DNA of 37,123 bases from an uncultured Marivita sp. (lineage in GTDB: Bacteria > Pseudomonadota > Alphaproteobacteria > Rhodobacterales > Rhodobacteraceae), in NCBI GenBank assembly GCA_947503115.1, contig CANNCS010000031.1, positions 1-37,123 of the forward strand. The letters are read 5' to 3'. How positions within the stretch are numbered: the first letter of the stretch is position 1; each line of letters opens with the position of its first letter. The notes under the pieces are model-generated. The model had not been told where the DNA came from and did not search any database. It saw only the letters and a list, made by a program, of their open reading frames with translations. The translations under genes were made by a program, and so were the position numbers. This document shows positions 17,360 to 26,049 of this stretch, one piece after another.

Positions 17360-18615
17360 AGGACGTCCTTTCCGTTGAAGTCCCGTGCAATGGCGCAGAT
17401 CGTGTTGGCATCGACCAACCGTTCGGCCTCGTGAATCAGCTCCGCCCCCATCATTAGGTTGCGTGCTTCCAACGGAGCCCGCAGCGCCGGATCCGCGATA
17501 TCTTCAAAATCAGCGTTGTGGGCAAGGGACAAACAGCGGCGATGCATTTCAATCCCGCAGAACGCCCATGCGTCGCGCCAGATGCCCTTAAGAACTGCAT
17601 CGCATGCAGCGCTGCTGTCGTGCCCCTGATCCTCAAACAAGCTAGCGGGATACAGGATGCCCGTCCGCTCCGTTGCCCAAAGGCGGCGGAACTCGGCATC
17701 GAACGTCGTTGAGACCTCTTCGATCACCCCAAGAATCCACTCTTGATAAGCATCCAGATCGTCGCCCCGATGGGCAGGCTGGCTGAAATAAGCCATCAGA
17801 AAGTTGGCGCACAGCATCCCGATATCGAACCCCATCGGACCGTATTGGGCGAACTCGGGGTCGATCACCCGGCTTTCGCTTTCCGTCGACATGATGGAGC
17901 CGGAATGCAGATCGCCATGCACCATGGTCTCAGTGTTGGATACGAAGCGTTGGAACGCTTGCTGCACCTTGACCTTGAGCGCCACATCCGAACGAAGTTG
18001 TGCGACAACCGGATCAAGACCCTCGGTATGATGGTTCATCTCGGCGGTGAAGTAAGGATCGGTGAAGACCAATGCTTCAGTGATCGCCGGAATATCTACG
18101 TTCCCCGCGAACAAACCAACATCGGCTTTCTTGTCGCCGCTTTTCATCGACAATTCGGACCCGCGGAACGCAGTGCGGGCGCAGAACTTGCCAAGGAAGT
18201 CAGCCAGACCGTCAACCCGTTTACCCGCGATCAACTTATGGCGCAGGATCACATGGGGCGACAGGAACTCCATCACGATTACCGCCTGCGCCTCATCGAA
18301 ATAGAAAATGTCTGGCACCGAACCGGGGTCGCGCGCCGCCTGCCGAGTCAGCGCATGGTACTCATAGAACGCACGGTAGAGCGGCAAAGGCCAGCTATCG
18401 CCGACCAATCGCACATAGGGCAATGCCTGCTTTACAACCGCCTTGCCCTCTGGCCCGGTCACGATGAACACGAGGTTCAGGTTCCCGTCGCCGACCTCTT
18501 GCACCTGCCACGCCGCACTGTCCTCGCCCACCTTCGACGCTAACACATCAACGACTTTCAGACGCTCAGGCAGTGTCTCAATGCTTAGCGCTTTGTACTT
18601 CGTGCCTAGGCTCAT
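17356..18615 (-). CDS. mtnK: S-methyl-5-thioribose kinase (MtnK)
   Basis: This 419-residue kinase, with an aminoglycoside-phosphotransferase-like fold, phosphorylates C1 of methylthioribose (and of 5-deoxyribose in related systems). The nucleotide loop is GDGNLN (42-47), the lysine [10 protein letters not shown], the catalytic loop HGDLHSGS (233-240), and the metal-binding DPEF...GPMGFDIG (252-266), all as in MtnK. It is the first gene of the minus-strand operon and starts 129 bp from the divergent importer gene. A kinase rather than a nucleoside phosphorylase implies that free methylthioribose or deoxyribose is the substrate, which the divergent importer could supply. Confidence 0.93.
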   Translation of the reverse strand: MSLGTKYKALSIETLPERLKVVDVLASKVGEDSAAWQVQEVGDGNLNLVFIVTGPEGKAVVKQALPYVRLVGDSWPLPLYRAFYEYHALTRQAARDPGSVPDIFYFDEAQAVIVMEFLSPHVILRHKLIAGKRVDGLADFLGKFCARTAFRGSELSMKSGDKKADVGLFAGNVDIPAITEALVFTDPYFTAEMNHHTEGLDPVVAQLRSDVALKVKVQQAFQRFVSNTETMVHGDLHSGSIMSTESESRVIDPEFAQYGPMGFDIGMLCANFLMAYFSQPAHRGDDLDAYQEWILGVIEEVSTTFDAEFRRLWATERTGILYPASLFEDQGHDSSAACDAVLKGIWRDAWAFCGIEMHRRCLSLAHNADFEDIADPALRAPLEARNLMMGAELIHEAERLVDANTICAIARDFNGKDVL

Positions 18616-18681
18616 AGGCGCATCCCTGGAAAAATTGGTTAAGAGTTTAATCCGTTTTGACTAGCCTTCAAGTTACACTTA

Positions 18682-18722
18682 TGTCAAACAATTTGACAAA
18701 TGTATTTTCCTGCGCCTACTGT
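18682..18722 (+). promoter_or_regulatory. Palindromic operator overlapping divergent promoters of mtnK and the sugar importer
   Basis: TGTCAAACAATTTGACA (18682-18698) is a perfect palindrome with 7-bp arms. Its right arm supplies TTGACA (18693-18698) as a plus-strand -35 element, with TACTGT (18717-18722) 18 bp further as a fair -10. Its left arm supplies TTGACA on the minus strand towards mtnK, where the -10 is weaker. A repressor bound here would block both promoters. The SorC-type regulator of the operon is the obvious candidate binder. Confidence 0.6.
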
Positions 18723-18744
18723 GGCGTCGAAAAGAGAAGGTCTA

Positions 18745-20262
18745 GTGTCCGTGGATGCGCTTAAAGTGAACGGTTTGCAAAAATCGTTCGGGAAGAACCA
18801 TGTATTGCGCGGGATTGACGTAACCCTGGAACCGGGGTCCGTGACCGTTCTCATGGGCGCTAATGGTGCGGGCAAATCAACGTTGGTCAAAGTAATCTGC
18901 GGCCATCAACGCGCCGATGGCGGCAGCATGACTCTTGCTGGTCACCCCTTCGACCCTGCCAATGCCGCAGACGCAATCCGGCAGGGCGTAGTCACAGTTC
19001 ACCAATCTATCGACGATGGAGTGATTCCAGACCTGGACGTGGCCAACAACCTGATGCTGGATCGTCTGGTGGAACGCAGCCATGGACTTTTCGTGCGCGA
19101 ACGTCACCTGCGCGCAGCGGCCGCCAAGGTTGCCGCCGAAATGGGGATCGACGTGAACTTGCGTGCGCGCGTGTCCGACCTTTCGGTGGCCGATCGCCAG
19201 ATGATCGCCATTGCGCGCGCAATGGCACGCGCGCCCAAGGTGCTGATCCTGGATGAACCGACATCCTCACTATCCGCAACCGAAGCAGACCGCTTATTCG
19301 CGCTAATCGACAGGCTGCGGGACCAAGGTGTGGCGATCCTATATATTTCGCACCGTATGTCCGATATCCGCCGCATCGCGGACCGGATCATAGTCATGCG
19401 CGACGGCGCAATCTCGGGCACGTTCGACACCGCGCCCTTGGATTATGAAGCTGCTGTCACCGCCATGCTAGGCCACCGAATGACCGACGTGGATGTCGCT
19501 GTGCAAAGTGGGTCAGGGCCGGTTTTGGAGCTCTCTGACCTTCGTCTCACGCAAGGTGCCGCGCCAATCAATCTGGAAGCGCGCGACGGAGAAGTCGTGG
19601 CGCTTGTCGGCCTTCTTGGCAGTGGCAAAAGTCGCTTGGCAGAAATCCTCTACGGCATGGCGCGCCCTGCCAGCGGCACGGTTCGCATCAACGGTGAGAA
19701 TTACGCTCCGAGCTCGGTCGAAGACGCTGTGGCACAGGGCGTGTTCATGTCACCCAAGGATCGCGGCACCAACGCGGTGATCGCGGCTTTCGACATTGCC
19801 GACAACATGACCCTGCCCTTTCTCAAAAGCCTGAGCGTCGGATCGCTCCTCAGCGCAGCGCGACAGAAAACCCGCGCGCAAGAGATGGTTGGACAGCTTG
19901 GCATCGTCTGCCAATCTGTGAGCGACGGCATCGGCACACTATCGGGCGGCAACCAGCAGAAAGTGATGATCGCCCGTTGGCTTCTGGAACCAGCACAAGT
20001 GCTGCTACTCGACGAACCGTTCCAAGGCGTCGACATCGGCGCACGCCGCGATATCGGGCGACACATCCGCGCCACAGCCACAGGTCGCGCAACGCTCGTC
20101 TTTCTGGCCGAGATCGACGAAGCGCTTGAAATCGCGGACCGGATCGTTGTGATGAACGAAGGCGCTATCGTCGGCGAACACAAGAACCAGAATGTCGACC
20201 TCGCCGCGCTGGTCGCGAACATCTCTGGGGCTCAATCGACTGCAACAGGCCCGCAGCCATGA
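18745..20262 (+). CDS. Sugar ABC importer, double ATP-binding protein (RbsA/MglA type)
   Basis: At 505 residues from the chosen GTG start, it has two ATPase halves. The first has Walker A GANGAGKST (38-46), signature LSVADRQMIAIARAM and LILDEPTSSL. The second has a degenerate Walker A (GLLGSGKSR), an intact LSGGNQQKVMIARWL signature and LLLDEPFQGVD, the usual RbsA pattern. GTG 18745 is preferred over the ATG at 18700 because AGAGAAGG precedes it and the upstream codons would run through the promoter and operator. It powers import of a monosaccharide-like compound; the divergent mtnK/mtnA genes suggest methylthioribose or 5-deoxyribose. Confidence 0.88.
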   Translation: MSVDALKVNGLQKSFGKNHVLRGIDVTLEPGSVTVLMGANGAGKSTLVKVICGHQRADGGSMTLAGHPFDPANAADAIRQGVVTVHQSIDDGVIPDLDVANNLMLDRLVERSHGLFVRERHLRAAAAKVAAEMGIDVNLRARVSDLSVADRQMIAIARAMARAPKVLILDEPTSSLSATEADRLFALIDRLRDQGVAILYISHRMSDIRRIADRIIVMRDGAISGTFDTAPLDYEAAVTAMLGHRMTDVDVAVQSGSGPVLELSDLRLTQGAAPINLEARDGEVVALVGLLGSGKSRLAEILYGMARPASGTVRINGENYAPSSVEDAVAQGVFMSPKDRGTNAVIAAFDIADNMTLPFLKSLSVGSLLSAARQKTRAQEMVGQLGIVCQSVSDGIGTLSGGNQQKVMIARWLLEPAQVLLLDEPFQGVDIGARRDIGRHIRATATGRATLVFLAEIDEALEIADRIVVMNEGAIVGEHKNQNVDLAALVANISGAQSTATGPQP

Positions 20263-21269
20263 ACGATCGGTTTCTTGACTTTGCCATCCGCTACGGCTTT
20301 CTGATCCTGCTTTTCGGGCTGATTGTCTATTTCAGCCTCGCAGCGCCCGGCTTCTTCGGCCCGCTATCGGCGGCCTTTGTTCTGCAATCCGTTGCGATTA
20401 CGGGCATTCTGGCCTTGGGCGTAACTTGCACGCTTGTGGTGGGCGGGTTTGATCTGTCCATTGGCGCGGTAGCGACATCGGCCCTGATGCTGTCGGCCTA
20501 TTCGATGGTGATCCTTGAACATCCAACTGTTGTGGCTGTGTTCCTTTGTCTAGGTATGGGCGCGTTGGTGGGGCTGATCAACGGGCTGTTGATCGTGAAG
20601 TTCCGTGTGCCAGACTTGCTGGCGACGCTTGGCATGATGTTCCTGCTGATCGGCCTGCAACGCATCCCGACGCAGGGCAATTCCATTGCCACTGGCATGA
20701 CGCTCACCGATGGCACCGTGGCCGAAGGTACGTTCTCGGCTGCGTTCCTGTGGCTGGGCCGCCATAGGTTCGACGTGGTGATTGACCGTCTTTTGCCCAT
20801 GCCGGTTGTGATCTTCATCGGCATTGCGGTGCTGATCTGGCTGTTCTTGGGATTCACCCGACACGGGCGTCTGATGTACGCCATCGGATCGAACGAACGC
20901 GCAGCCGCGCTCGTTGGCACGCCAGTCAACAGATACAAGATCGCAGCCTACATGATTTCGGGAGTGACAGCGTCCATCGGAGGCATTTTGCTGGCCGCTC
21001 GTCTGGGGCGCGGGGACATCGCCAGTGGCAACAACCTGTTGCTGGACTCGGTCGCAGCGGCCCTGATCGGCTTTGCCGTGCTCGGTGCCGCCCGTCCCAA
21101 CGCGTTCGGAACAGCCATCGGCGCACTGTTCGTCGGCATCCTATTACAAGGCATGACCATGATGAACGCGCCCTACTACACGCAAGATTTCGTCAAGGGC
21201 GCGGTTCTGGTCGCAGCCCTTGTATTCACGTTCTACCTGTCGTCGCGCCGCAGCGGAGCAGGACACTAA
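20259..21269 (+). CDS. Sugar ABC importer, permease (RbsC type)
   Basis: This 336-residue inner-membrane protein has about nine to ten hydrophobic segments. The family block ALGVTCTLVVGGFDLSIGAVATSA is close to the N-terminal third and YAIGSNERAAALVGTPVNRYKIAAYMISG lies in the second half. The ATGA overlap with the ATPase gene indicates coupling. It probably acts as a homodimer with the double ATPase and the binding protein downstream. Confidence 0.9.
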   Translation: MNDRFLDFAIRYGFLILLFGLIVYFSLAAPGFFGPLSAAFVLQSVAITGILALGVTCTLVVGGFDLSIGAVATSALMLSAYSMVILEHPTVVAVFLCLGMGALVGLINGLLIVKFRVPDLLATLGMMFLLIGLQRIPTQGNSIATGMTLTDGTVAEGTFSAAFLWLGRHRFDVVIDRLLPMPVVIFIGIAVLIWLFLGFTRHGRLMYAIGSNERAAALVGTPVNRYKIAAYMISGVTASIGGILLAARLGRGDIASGNNLLLDSVAAALIGFAVLGAARPNAFGTAIGALFVGILLQGMTMMNAPYYTQDFVKGAVLVAALVFTFYLSSRRSGAGH

Positions 21270-21295
21270 CAATCAGCGATATGGAGGATATCATC

Positions 21296-22336
21296 ATGCT
21301 GAGACGTCACTTTATGGCCCTTGCGAGCGCGGCCAGCCTCGCGCTTGGTGCGGGTGCCGCAACGGCGCAAAGCGCCCCCGCCCCACTGGACAACCCCGGC
21401 GACGTGACTATCGCGCTGGTGCGTTATTTGTCTACGGGTGACTTCTTTCAGGCGTATCTGTCCGGTGTCGAAACCCAAGCCGCAGCGCTTGGGGTCAACC
21501 TGCGTGTTCTTGACAGCCGCCAAGACGCCGCCCTTCAGGCCGACATGGTCGATCAGGCCATCGCGCTTGGTGTGGACGGTATCATCATTCAGCACGGCCT
21601 GACGGAATCCATGCGTGACGCGGCACAACGCGCGGTGGACGCCGGGATCAAGGTTGTGGCTTTTGACGTGAATGTCGAAAACGACGCCATTCCGCAAATC
21701 GAACAGTCAGACTATCTGCTTGGTAAACTGGCACTGGAACAAGCGATTACCGACAACGGAGCGAGCTTTGCCGCCGGCTACGTCTATGTGCCGGGTATCG
21801 CACCGCTGGACCGTCGCCATGTCGCATGGGAAGAAGTGAAAGCTGCCAATTCCGGCATCACAGAAGCAGCACGCATCGGAACGCTCGACAACCCGATCGC
21901 GAACTCCAACGCCAACCAAGCGCGGGCAGCTTTGCAAGCAAACCCCAACATCTCGGTCTTCTTCGCGCCCTATAACGAGTTCGCGAAAGGTGTAAAAATC
22001 GCCGCAGACGAGTTGGGCATCGGCGGAGATCTAAGCATCTATTCCGCCGATATCTCGACTGCCGACATCGCACTGATGCGCGAAGCGGGCAGCGGTTGGA
22101 AAGCGACCGTGGCCACGAACCCGGCTGTCGTGGGTGAAGTCTCTGTACGCGCTCTGGCTCTGATGCTGACCGGCGAAAATCCGGGTGCGTCGGTCATCGT
22201 GCCTCCGACCCTGATCACGCAGTCGTTCCTTAACGACGAAAACATCCGCAACATGGAAGACCTCGGCTCCAAGATGCCGCAGTTCCAGCATGCAGATGTG
22301 GCGATGGCAGACTGGATGCCTCTGCCGACACGCTAA
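21296..22336 (+). CDS. Sugar ABC importer, periplasmic binding protein (RbsB type)
   Basis: This 346-residue protein has a signal peptide MLRRHFMALASAASLALGAGAATA with an Arg pair and no lipobox. The mature part is a periplasmic-binding-protein type I fold: VTIALVRYLSTGDFFQAYLSGVETQAAALGV, the DMVDQAIALGVDGIIIQ strand and VDAGIKVVAFDVN. ATG 21296 is chosen since GGAGG lies 8 nt before it; the upstream ATG at 21281 overlaps this site. Ligand-contact residues cannot be assigned, so the proposed ligand (methylthioribose or 5-deoxyribose) rests on the divergent kinase, isomerase and aldolase. It ends the importer operon, followed by a strong hairpin. Confidence 0.88.
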   Translation: MLRRHFMALASAASLALGAGAATAQSAPAPLDNPGDVTIALVRYLSTGDFFQAYLSGVETQAAALGVNLRVLDSRQDAALQADMVDQAIALGVDGIIIQHGLTESMRDAAQRAVDAGIKVVAFDVNVENDAIPQIEQSDYLLGKLALEQAITDNGASFAAGYVYVPGIAPLDRRHVAWEEVKAANSGITEAARIGTLDNPIANSNANQARAALQANPNISVFFAPYNEFAKGVKIAADELGIGGDLSIYSADISTADIALMREAGSGWKATVATNPAVVGEVSVRALALMLTGENPGASVIVPPTLITQSFLNDENIRNMEDLGSKMPQFQHADVAMADWMPLPTR

Positions 22337-22345
22337 CAACTTCAG

Positions 22346-22374
22346 ACCCGACCCTACAAAGCGCAGGGTCGGGT
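22346..22374 (+). terminator. Hairpin after the sugar importer operon
   Basis: ACCCGACCCT (22346-22355) and AGGGTCGGGT (22365-22374) are perfect 10-bp inverted repeats with a 9-nt loop, 9 bp after the binding-protein stop. Only two Ts follow, so termination efficiency is uncertain, but position and stem strength fit the end of the operon. Confidence 0.7.
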
Positions 22375-22589
22375 TGAGATACTCTAGACCGCGAGCTCTA
22401 TTATGATGATTGGACTAAAACCGCACCCGACGCCCGGCCTGCTTTATGCGCTGGCCAGGATAGGTCGTGGTTGGTTTCGGTCACTGAAGTGTTCCGGAAA
22501 TTTCGACATTTTTACTTCATTTTGCATTTTCGTCCGATCCTCGGAAAATTTTGTATTTCACACCATGAAAGGAAAAAAGGAAAAGCAAA

Positions 22590-22868
22590 ATGTCTGCGAA
22601 ACGGCACAAACCAGATGAAATCGTTGCGAAACTGCGGCAAGTTGAGACGCGTGTTTGCGAGGGTGTAGCGCGAGAAGAAGCGATCCGCGAAGTTCTCATA
22701 ACCGAACAAACCTATTGTCGCTGGCGCAAACAATACGGTGGCTTGGGAACAGACCAGCTTGAAGAGCTCAAACGCCTCAAGAAGGAGAATGACCGGCTTA
22801 AAGAAGCCGTCTCGGATTTGACTTTGGACAAGCTGATCTTGGCTGAGGCTGTGAAGGTAAAACACTGA
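22590..22868 (+). CDS. IS3-family transposase OrfA
   Basis: This 92-residue protein has a helix-turn-helix: KRHKPDEIVAKLRQVE at the start, TEQTYCRWRKQYGGL in the middle and a leucine-zipper-like coiled coil ELKRLKKENDRLKEAVSDLTLDKLILAEA at the end, as in IS3-family OrfA. Its DNA-binding and dimerisation parts look complete, so it could still bind IS ends, but the catalytic OrfB is destroyed. The start follows GGAAAA-type sites. Confidence 0.8.
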   Translation: MSAKRHKPDEIVAKLRQVETRVCEGVAREEAIREVLITEQTYCRWRKQYGGLGTDQLEELKRLKKENDRLKEAVSDLTLDKLILAEAVKVKH

Positions 22869-22982
22869 ACGCCACAGGCCAACCTGCATGCGTTGTTAGC
22901 GTTCGTGAACGGTTCAGCCGATCCTATGCGCATACATTTAGCATACTAGAGCAGCACCGATCCATACAGAACAACGTTCCGA
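22868..22982 (+). pseudogene. 5' fragment of IS3-family transposase OrfB
   Basis: The frame is -1 relative to OrfA, the geometry of programmed frameshifting in IS3 elements. The translation contains ACVVSVRERFSRSY...LEQHRSIQNNVP, which resembles the start of OrfB (ACVxxVxxxxxVSERRxCRxLGQHRSTQR). No catalytic DDE residues are present, and similarity stops near 22980. Confidence 0.55.
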
Positions 22983-22994
22983 TCGAGCGTTGTT
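22970..22994 (+). terminator. Possible terminator near the IS remnant end
   Basis: AACAACG (22970-22976) and CGTTGTT (22988-22994) are perfect 7-bp inverted repeats, followed on the plus strand by TTCTT. The stem is AT-leaning. It lies between the IS remnant and the convergent antiporter gene and could terminate plus-strand read-through. The evidence is moderate. Confidence 0.35.
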
Positions 22995-23020
22995 TTCTTA
23001 ATCCCAAGGCACATCTGCAG

Positions 23021-25528
23021 TCACTCTGCCGCGTCCCGCAAGATTTGCGGGGCGGGAATGCCGCGCTTTTCGGCACTCGCCCGAACCGCATCCCGCAACG
23101 AACCGCTGCGTCCTAGAAGCCGTCGAAACCGTGCATCATCAAGCACTAGGAACGTCGACGGCGCAATCGCCCGCACCATGGCGCGCGGGTTCTTGTTCGA
23201 CAGAACCGCCATCTGGCCAAACATCTCGCCGCGACCTAGCCGCAATGTTTGCCGCGCGGTGATCAGTTCGACAGCTCCCGAAGCGATGAAATAGACATTG
23301 CGCGCGGGGCTGTCTTTGCGCACCACGACATCCTCGGCGTTGACATACCGCGTCTTGAGAGCACGCCCTAAACGCTTTTGCGCCACTTCATCCAGGTCAG
23401 CAAAAAGCGGCAACTGGCGGATCAACTCGGCCCGCTGCAAGGCGATATCCAAACGTGGGCGGTCTTCTTCCTCGACACGGCGCGACGCGATATCCTGCAT
23501 CAGTGCAGTAAAGACCTCTGCTCCGATCAAACCATCGTCGCGCATCGACGTGTACTCACGCTCTTCAATTCGCAACGCAGTGCGACGGATAAAACGCTGC
23601 TCAAGCTCTTCGGCATAGCCGGGGTACTGCAAACGCAATCCTTCAAGCGCGGTTTCCACTCCATCATTGCGACGCGACAGCAAGTCTTGCAGAAGGTCCG
23701 CAACCCGCCGTCCATGAATGCGGAGGATGCGCCCTTGGATAAACTCCCCCAAATCGCGCAAGATGAGACGTTGCGACAGCAATAGCTCAAATCGGTCCGC
23801 CGTCATACGCGCCAAGGGGCGCGACAGGCCAAGGCGATTGTGCAGGAAGACCGCCATACGAAACGCCCGCCCATACGTGACGCCGCGCCGGGCTGCGCGT
23901 TGGTAACCGCTGCGCCCTTGGGTGCGCGCACCTTCGATAAGCCTGTCTGCATCAGATAGAACCTGATCCGCCATGCGTGCTGAGATTGTTCTGTCTCGAA
24001 CCCGCAAAAGAATGGTGTCACGCTCTTGACCAGCCAAGGCGATCAGACCCAGCGTGATGCGGTCACGGTCCAGAATATCGGCGCTGTCTTCGGCTTGTTT
24101 TACAGCATCATCCAGCCGTGTGCTAAAACGCTTGGCCTCGGCGCGTACGATGTCACGGCTCAGATCATAGTTCTCGGTTGTGCGCGCCACGTCTTCGCGC
24201 ACGGTCTGAAGCGCCACAGCGATCACCTGCCGAGACAGTGCTTCGTCGATTGGTGACAACCGGTCCAGCCCAAGCCGCCGGATCACCCATCGCAGTGTTG
24301 TACCCTGGACGATCAGCGTAAAGAGCGTGAACCCGGTCGCCAGAATACCAACGAGGCGTTTGGTTTCGACCGGGATGCGAAAGCTTTCGGTCACTGCCAG
24401 CGCCAGCGCCAGAGTCAACGCGCCCCGCAAACCGCCCCACAGGATCACTGCACGGTACGGACGTTCGACTGCCGGTGACGTGCCCACGAAGGTCAGGATT
24501 GGCAAGAGCCCGAACAAGATCACCGCCCGAGCTGCGATAGCCGCCAGTACAACCACTGCCAAAAGCACGACGTCGCCCAGCCGCACTTCCTCAAGCAAGC
24601 GCGGGATCAGCAAGGCCGCGAGAATAAAGATCAACGCCCCCGCCCAATGTGCCAAGACGCCCCACAGTTCGCGCAAGTTAATCCAAGTTTGCGGCGGCAA
24701 ACGCCCCGGCGCGATCAGGTTCATGGTCAGACCAGCCGTGACAACGGCGATCACCCCCGATGCCCCTATGGTTTGTTCAGCGCCGATATATGCGAGGTAC
24801 GGCAATGCTACGGAAATCGACAACTGTGCCAGTTCATGCTGGTTGACGACTGCCATGATCCAGACGGCCAGACGCGCCGCGAGCCAACCTGTCAGCGCAC
24901 CACCAGCGATCAGTAGCGGGAACCGCGCGAGCGCATCTGACAATTCCGGGTCAGGCACACCAAGCGCTACAAAGCTCATAAATAGGCCAAACAATGCAAT
25001 GGCGGCAGCGTCGTTAAGAAGGCTTTCGCCTTCGATGATCCGGGTCAGCCGTTGCGGTGCCGAGATCGACCTAAAAATTGACACAACTGCGGATGGGTCG
25101 GTTGTCGAAACGATCGCCCCGATCAAAAGACATGCCGCCAACGGCAATGCGCTGGCCCACGCAAGGGCGTAGCCCACACTCAAAGTCGCAACGACAACCG
25201 CCACGATCGCAAGAACAAGGATTGGCACCCAATCGTCCAGCATTCGCCGCAAGTTCATGCCCAACGTAGCCTGAAAAAGCAGGGTCGGAAGGAACACGTA
25301 GAGGAATACGTTGGATCGGATCGGCAGCCCGAGAATAGCTTCGGCCACAGGGTTGAGCGCGTCCGTCAGATCCGTCTGCAGGAAAAAGATAGCACCAACG
25401 CCGATCAACACGCCAAGAGCCGCGAGGATGACGCTGTAGGGCAGCCGAAGACGTGCCGCCAATGGCTCGGCCGCGCCGATCACTAGAAAAAGCGACGCGA
25501 TGATCGTGGTGACGATGACGATGTCCAT
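23021..25528 (-). CDS. CPA1-type Na+/H+ antiporter with C-terminal cyclic-nucleotide-binding domain
   Basis: At 835 residues, positions 1 to about 425 form a CPA1 exchanger with about 12 membrane segments. The conserved SATDPVAV-like site is STTDPSAVV, and EGESLLNDAAAIALF carries the ND motif. A long cytoplasmic helical region (about 430-700) follows, then a cNMP-binding domain at about 706-805. Its phosphate cassette reads FGQMAVLSNKNPRAMV, where the usual ribose-contacting Glu is Gln but the Arg is kept. The layout recalls the eukaryotic sperm-type NHE without the voltage sensor. It probably exchanges Na+ for H+ under control of a nucleotide or another ligand. It stands alone, with gene-poor flanks. 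Confidence 0.85.
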   Translation of the reverse strand: MDIVIVTTIIASLFLVIGAAEPLAARLRLPYSVILAALGVLIGVGAIFFLQTDLTDALNPVAEAILGLPIRSNVFLYVFLPTLLFQATLGMNLRRMLDDWVPILVLAIVAVVVATLSVGYALAWASALPLAACLLIGAIVSTTDPSAVVSIFRSISAPQRLTRIIEGESLLNDAAAIALFGLFMSFVALGVPDPELSDALARFPLLIAGGALTGWLAARLAVWIMAVVNQHELAQLSISVALPYLAYIGAEQTIGASGVIAVVTAGLTMNLIAPGRLPPQTWINLRELWGVLAHWAGALIFILAALLIPRLLEEVRLGDVVLLAVVVLAAIAARAVILFGLLPILTFVGTSPAVERPYRAVILWGGLRGALTLALALAVTESFRIPVETKRLVGILATGFTLFTLIVQGTTLRWVIRRLGLDRLSPIDEALSRQVIAVALQTVREDVARTTENYDLSRDIVRAEAKRFSTRLDDAVKQAEDSADILDRDRITLGLIALAGQERDTILLRVRDRTISARMADQVLSDADRLIEGARTQGRSGYQRAARRGVTYGRAFRMAVFLHNRLGLSRPLARMTADRFELLLSQRLILRDLGEFIQGRILRIHGRRVADLLQDLLSRRNDGVETALEGLRLQYPGYAEELEQRFIRRTALRIEEREYTSMRDDGLIGAEVFTALMQDIASRRVEEEDRPRLDIALQRAELIRQLPLFADLDEVAQKRLGRALKTRYVNAEDVVVRKDSPARNVYFIASGAVELITARQTLRLGRGEMFGQMAVLSNKNPRAMVRAIAPSTFLVLDDARFRRLLGRSGSLRDAVRASAEKRGIPAPQILRDAAE

Positions 25529-26049
25529 AACAACACTCTACCGCGGACGAAGACGAAAATCTCGGCTGTGCGGGGCCGACGCGGCGGTTGGCAAACCGTC
25601 CAGGCACGGATACCGCCGAATTGTTCGCTGGTAGCGCTACGCCGTACGCAGCACAATCCCGAGGTGTCCGTGCGGCACAAAAACAACCAAACTTTACCAA
25701 TCCGATAAATGAACTAAGGCTATGCCTCTTTTCCAATGGCAACAGTAACCCTAACGATGGCCGCGATCGCACACAGCACACGGCCAGCATACAACCGCCC
25801 CGATGGCATAGCTGACAAACGTGCCTCGGCACCGGCATCAGTGCAGTAAGAACCAGATAAATGCCGTCGGGCATCTTGCCTGATTTCGTGTCTGGCGGTG
25901 GGTCTGGCGAAGTGTTTTCAACGAAAGCGAATTATTTAGCGTGTTCGAACAATTGGCCGGGCGTTCCAATCTCGATCGACGGACCGATTGGCCTCACTTG
26001 CAAACAGGTCCTAGGTTGACGACGACTCGGTACAAAAGGGAGAACAGCC
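25529..26049. other. Gene-free stretch between the antiporter and the CMD-family gene
   Basis: About 520 bp without a supportable coding region. Short ORFs here lack ribosome sites and family resemblance. A TTGACG hexamer near 26013-26018 could be a -35 for the downstream gene, but no convincing -10 follows. A minus-strand ORF tail near 25932-26030 (ending RPIGPSIEIGTPGQLFEHAK) looks protein-like but I do not recognise it; it may be a decayed gene fragment. Confidence 0.5.

Larger units (their letters stand above)
22485..22985 (+). mobile_element. Remnant of an IS3-family insertion sequence
   Basis: A TG-starting stretch (TGAAGTGTTCCGG from 22485) looks like the left end. It is followed by an intact-length orfA and a short, broken piece of orfB in the -1 frame, after which similarity ends. 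The right terminal repeat and over 80 percent of orfB are missing, so the element cannot move by itself. The exact right border is uncertain. Confidence 0.6.

Noticed and set aside
16451..17434. Plus-strand ORF of 327 codons opposite mtnA
   Set aside because: The complementary strand encodes MtnA with catalytic Cys and Asp in place; the antisense product has no recognisable domain.
25071..25874. Minus-strand ORF of 267 codons overlapping the antiporter start
   Set aside because: It runs in another frame through the conserved antiporter membrane segments, and its product is Arg/Cys-rich with no motif. It does not explain the gene-free interval.
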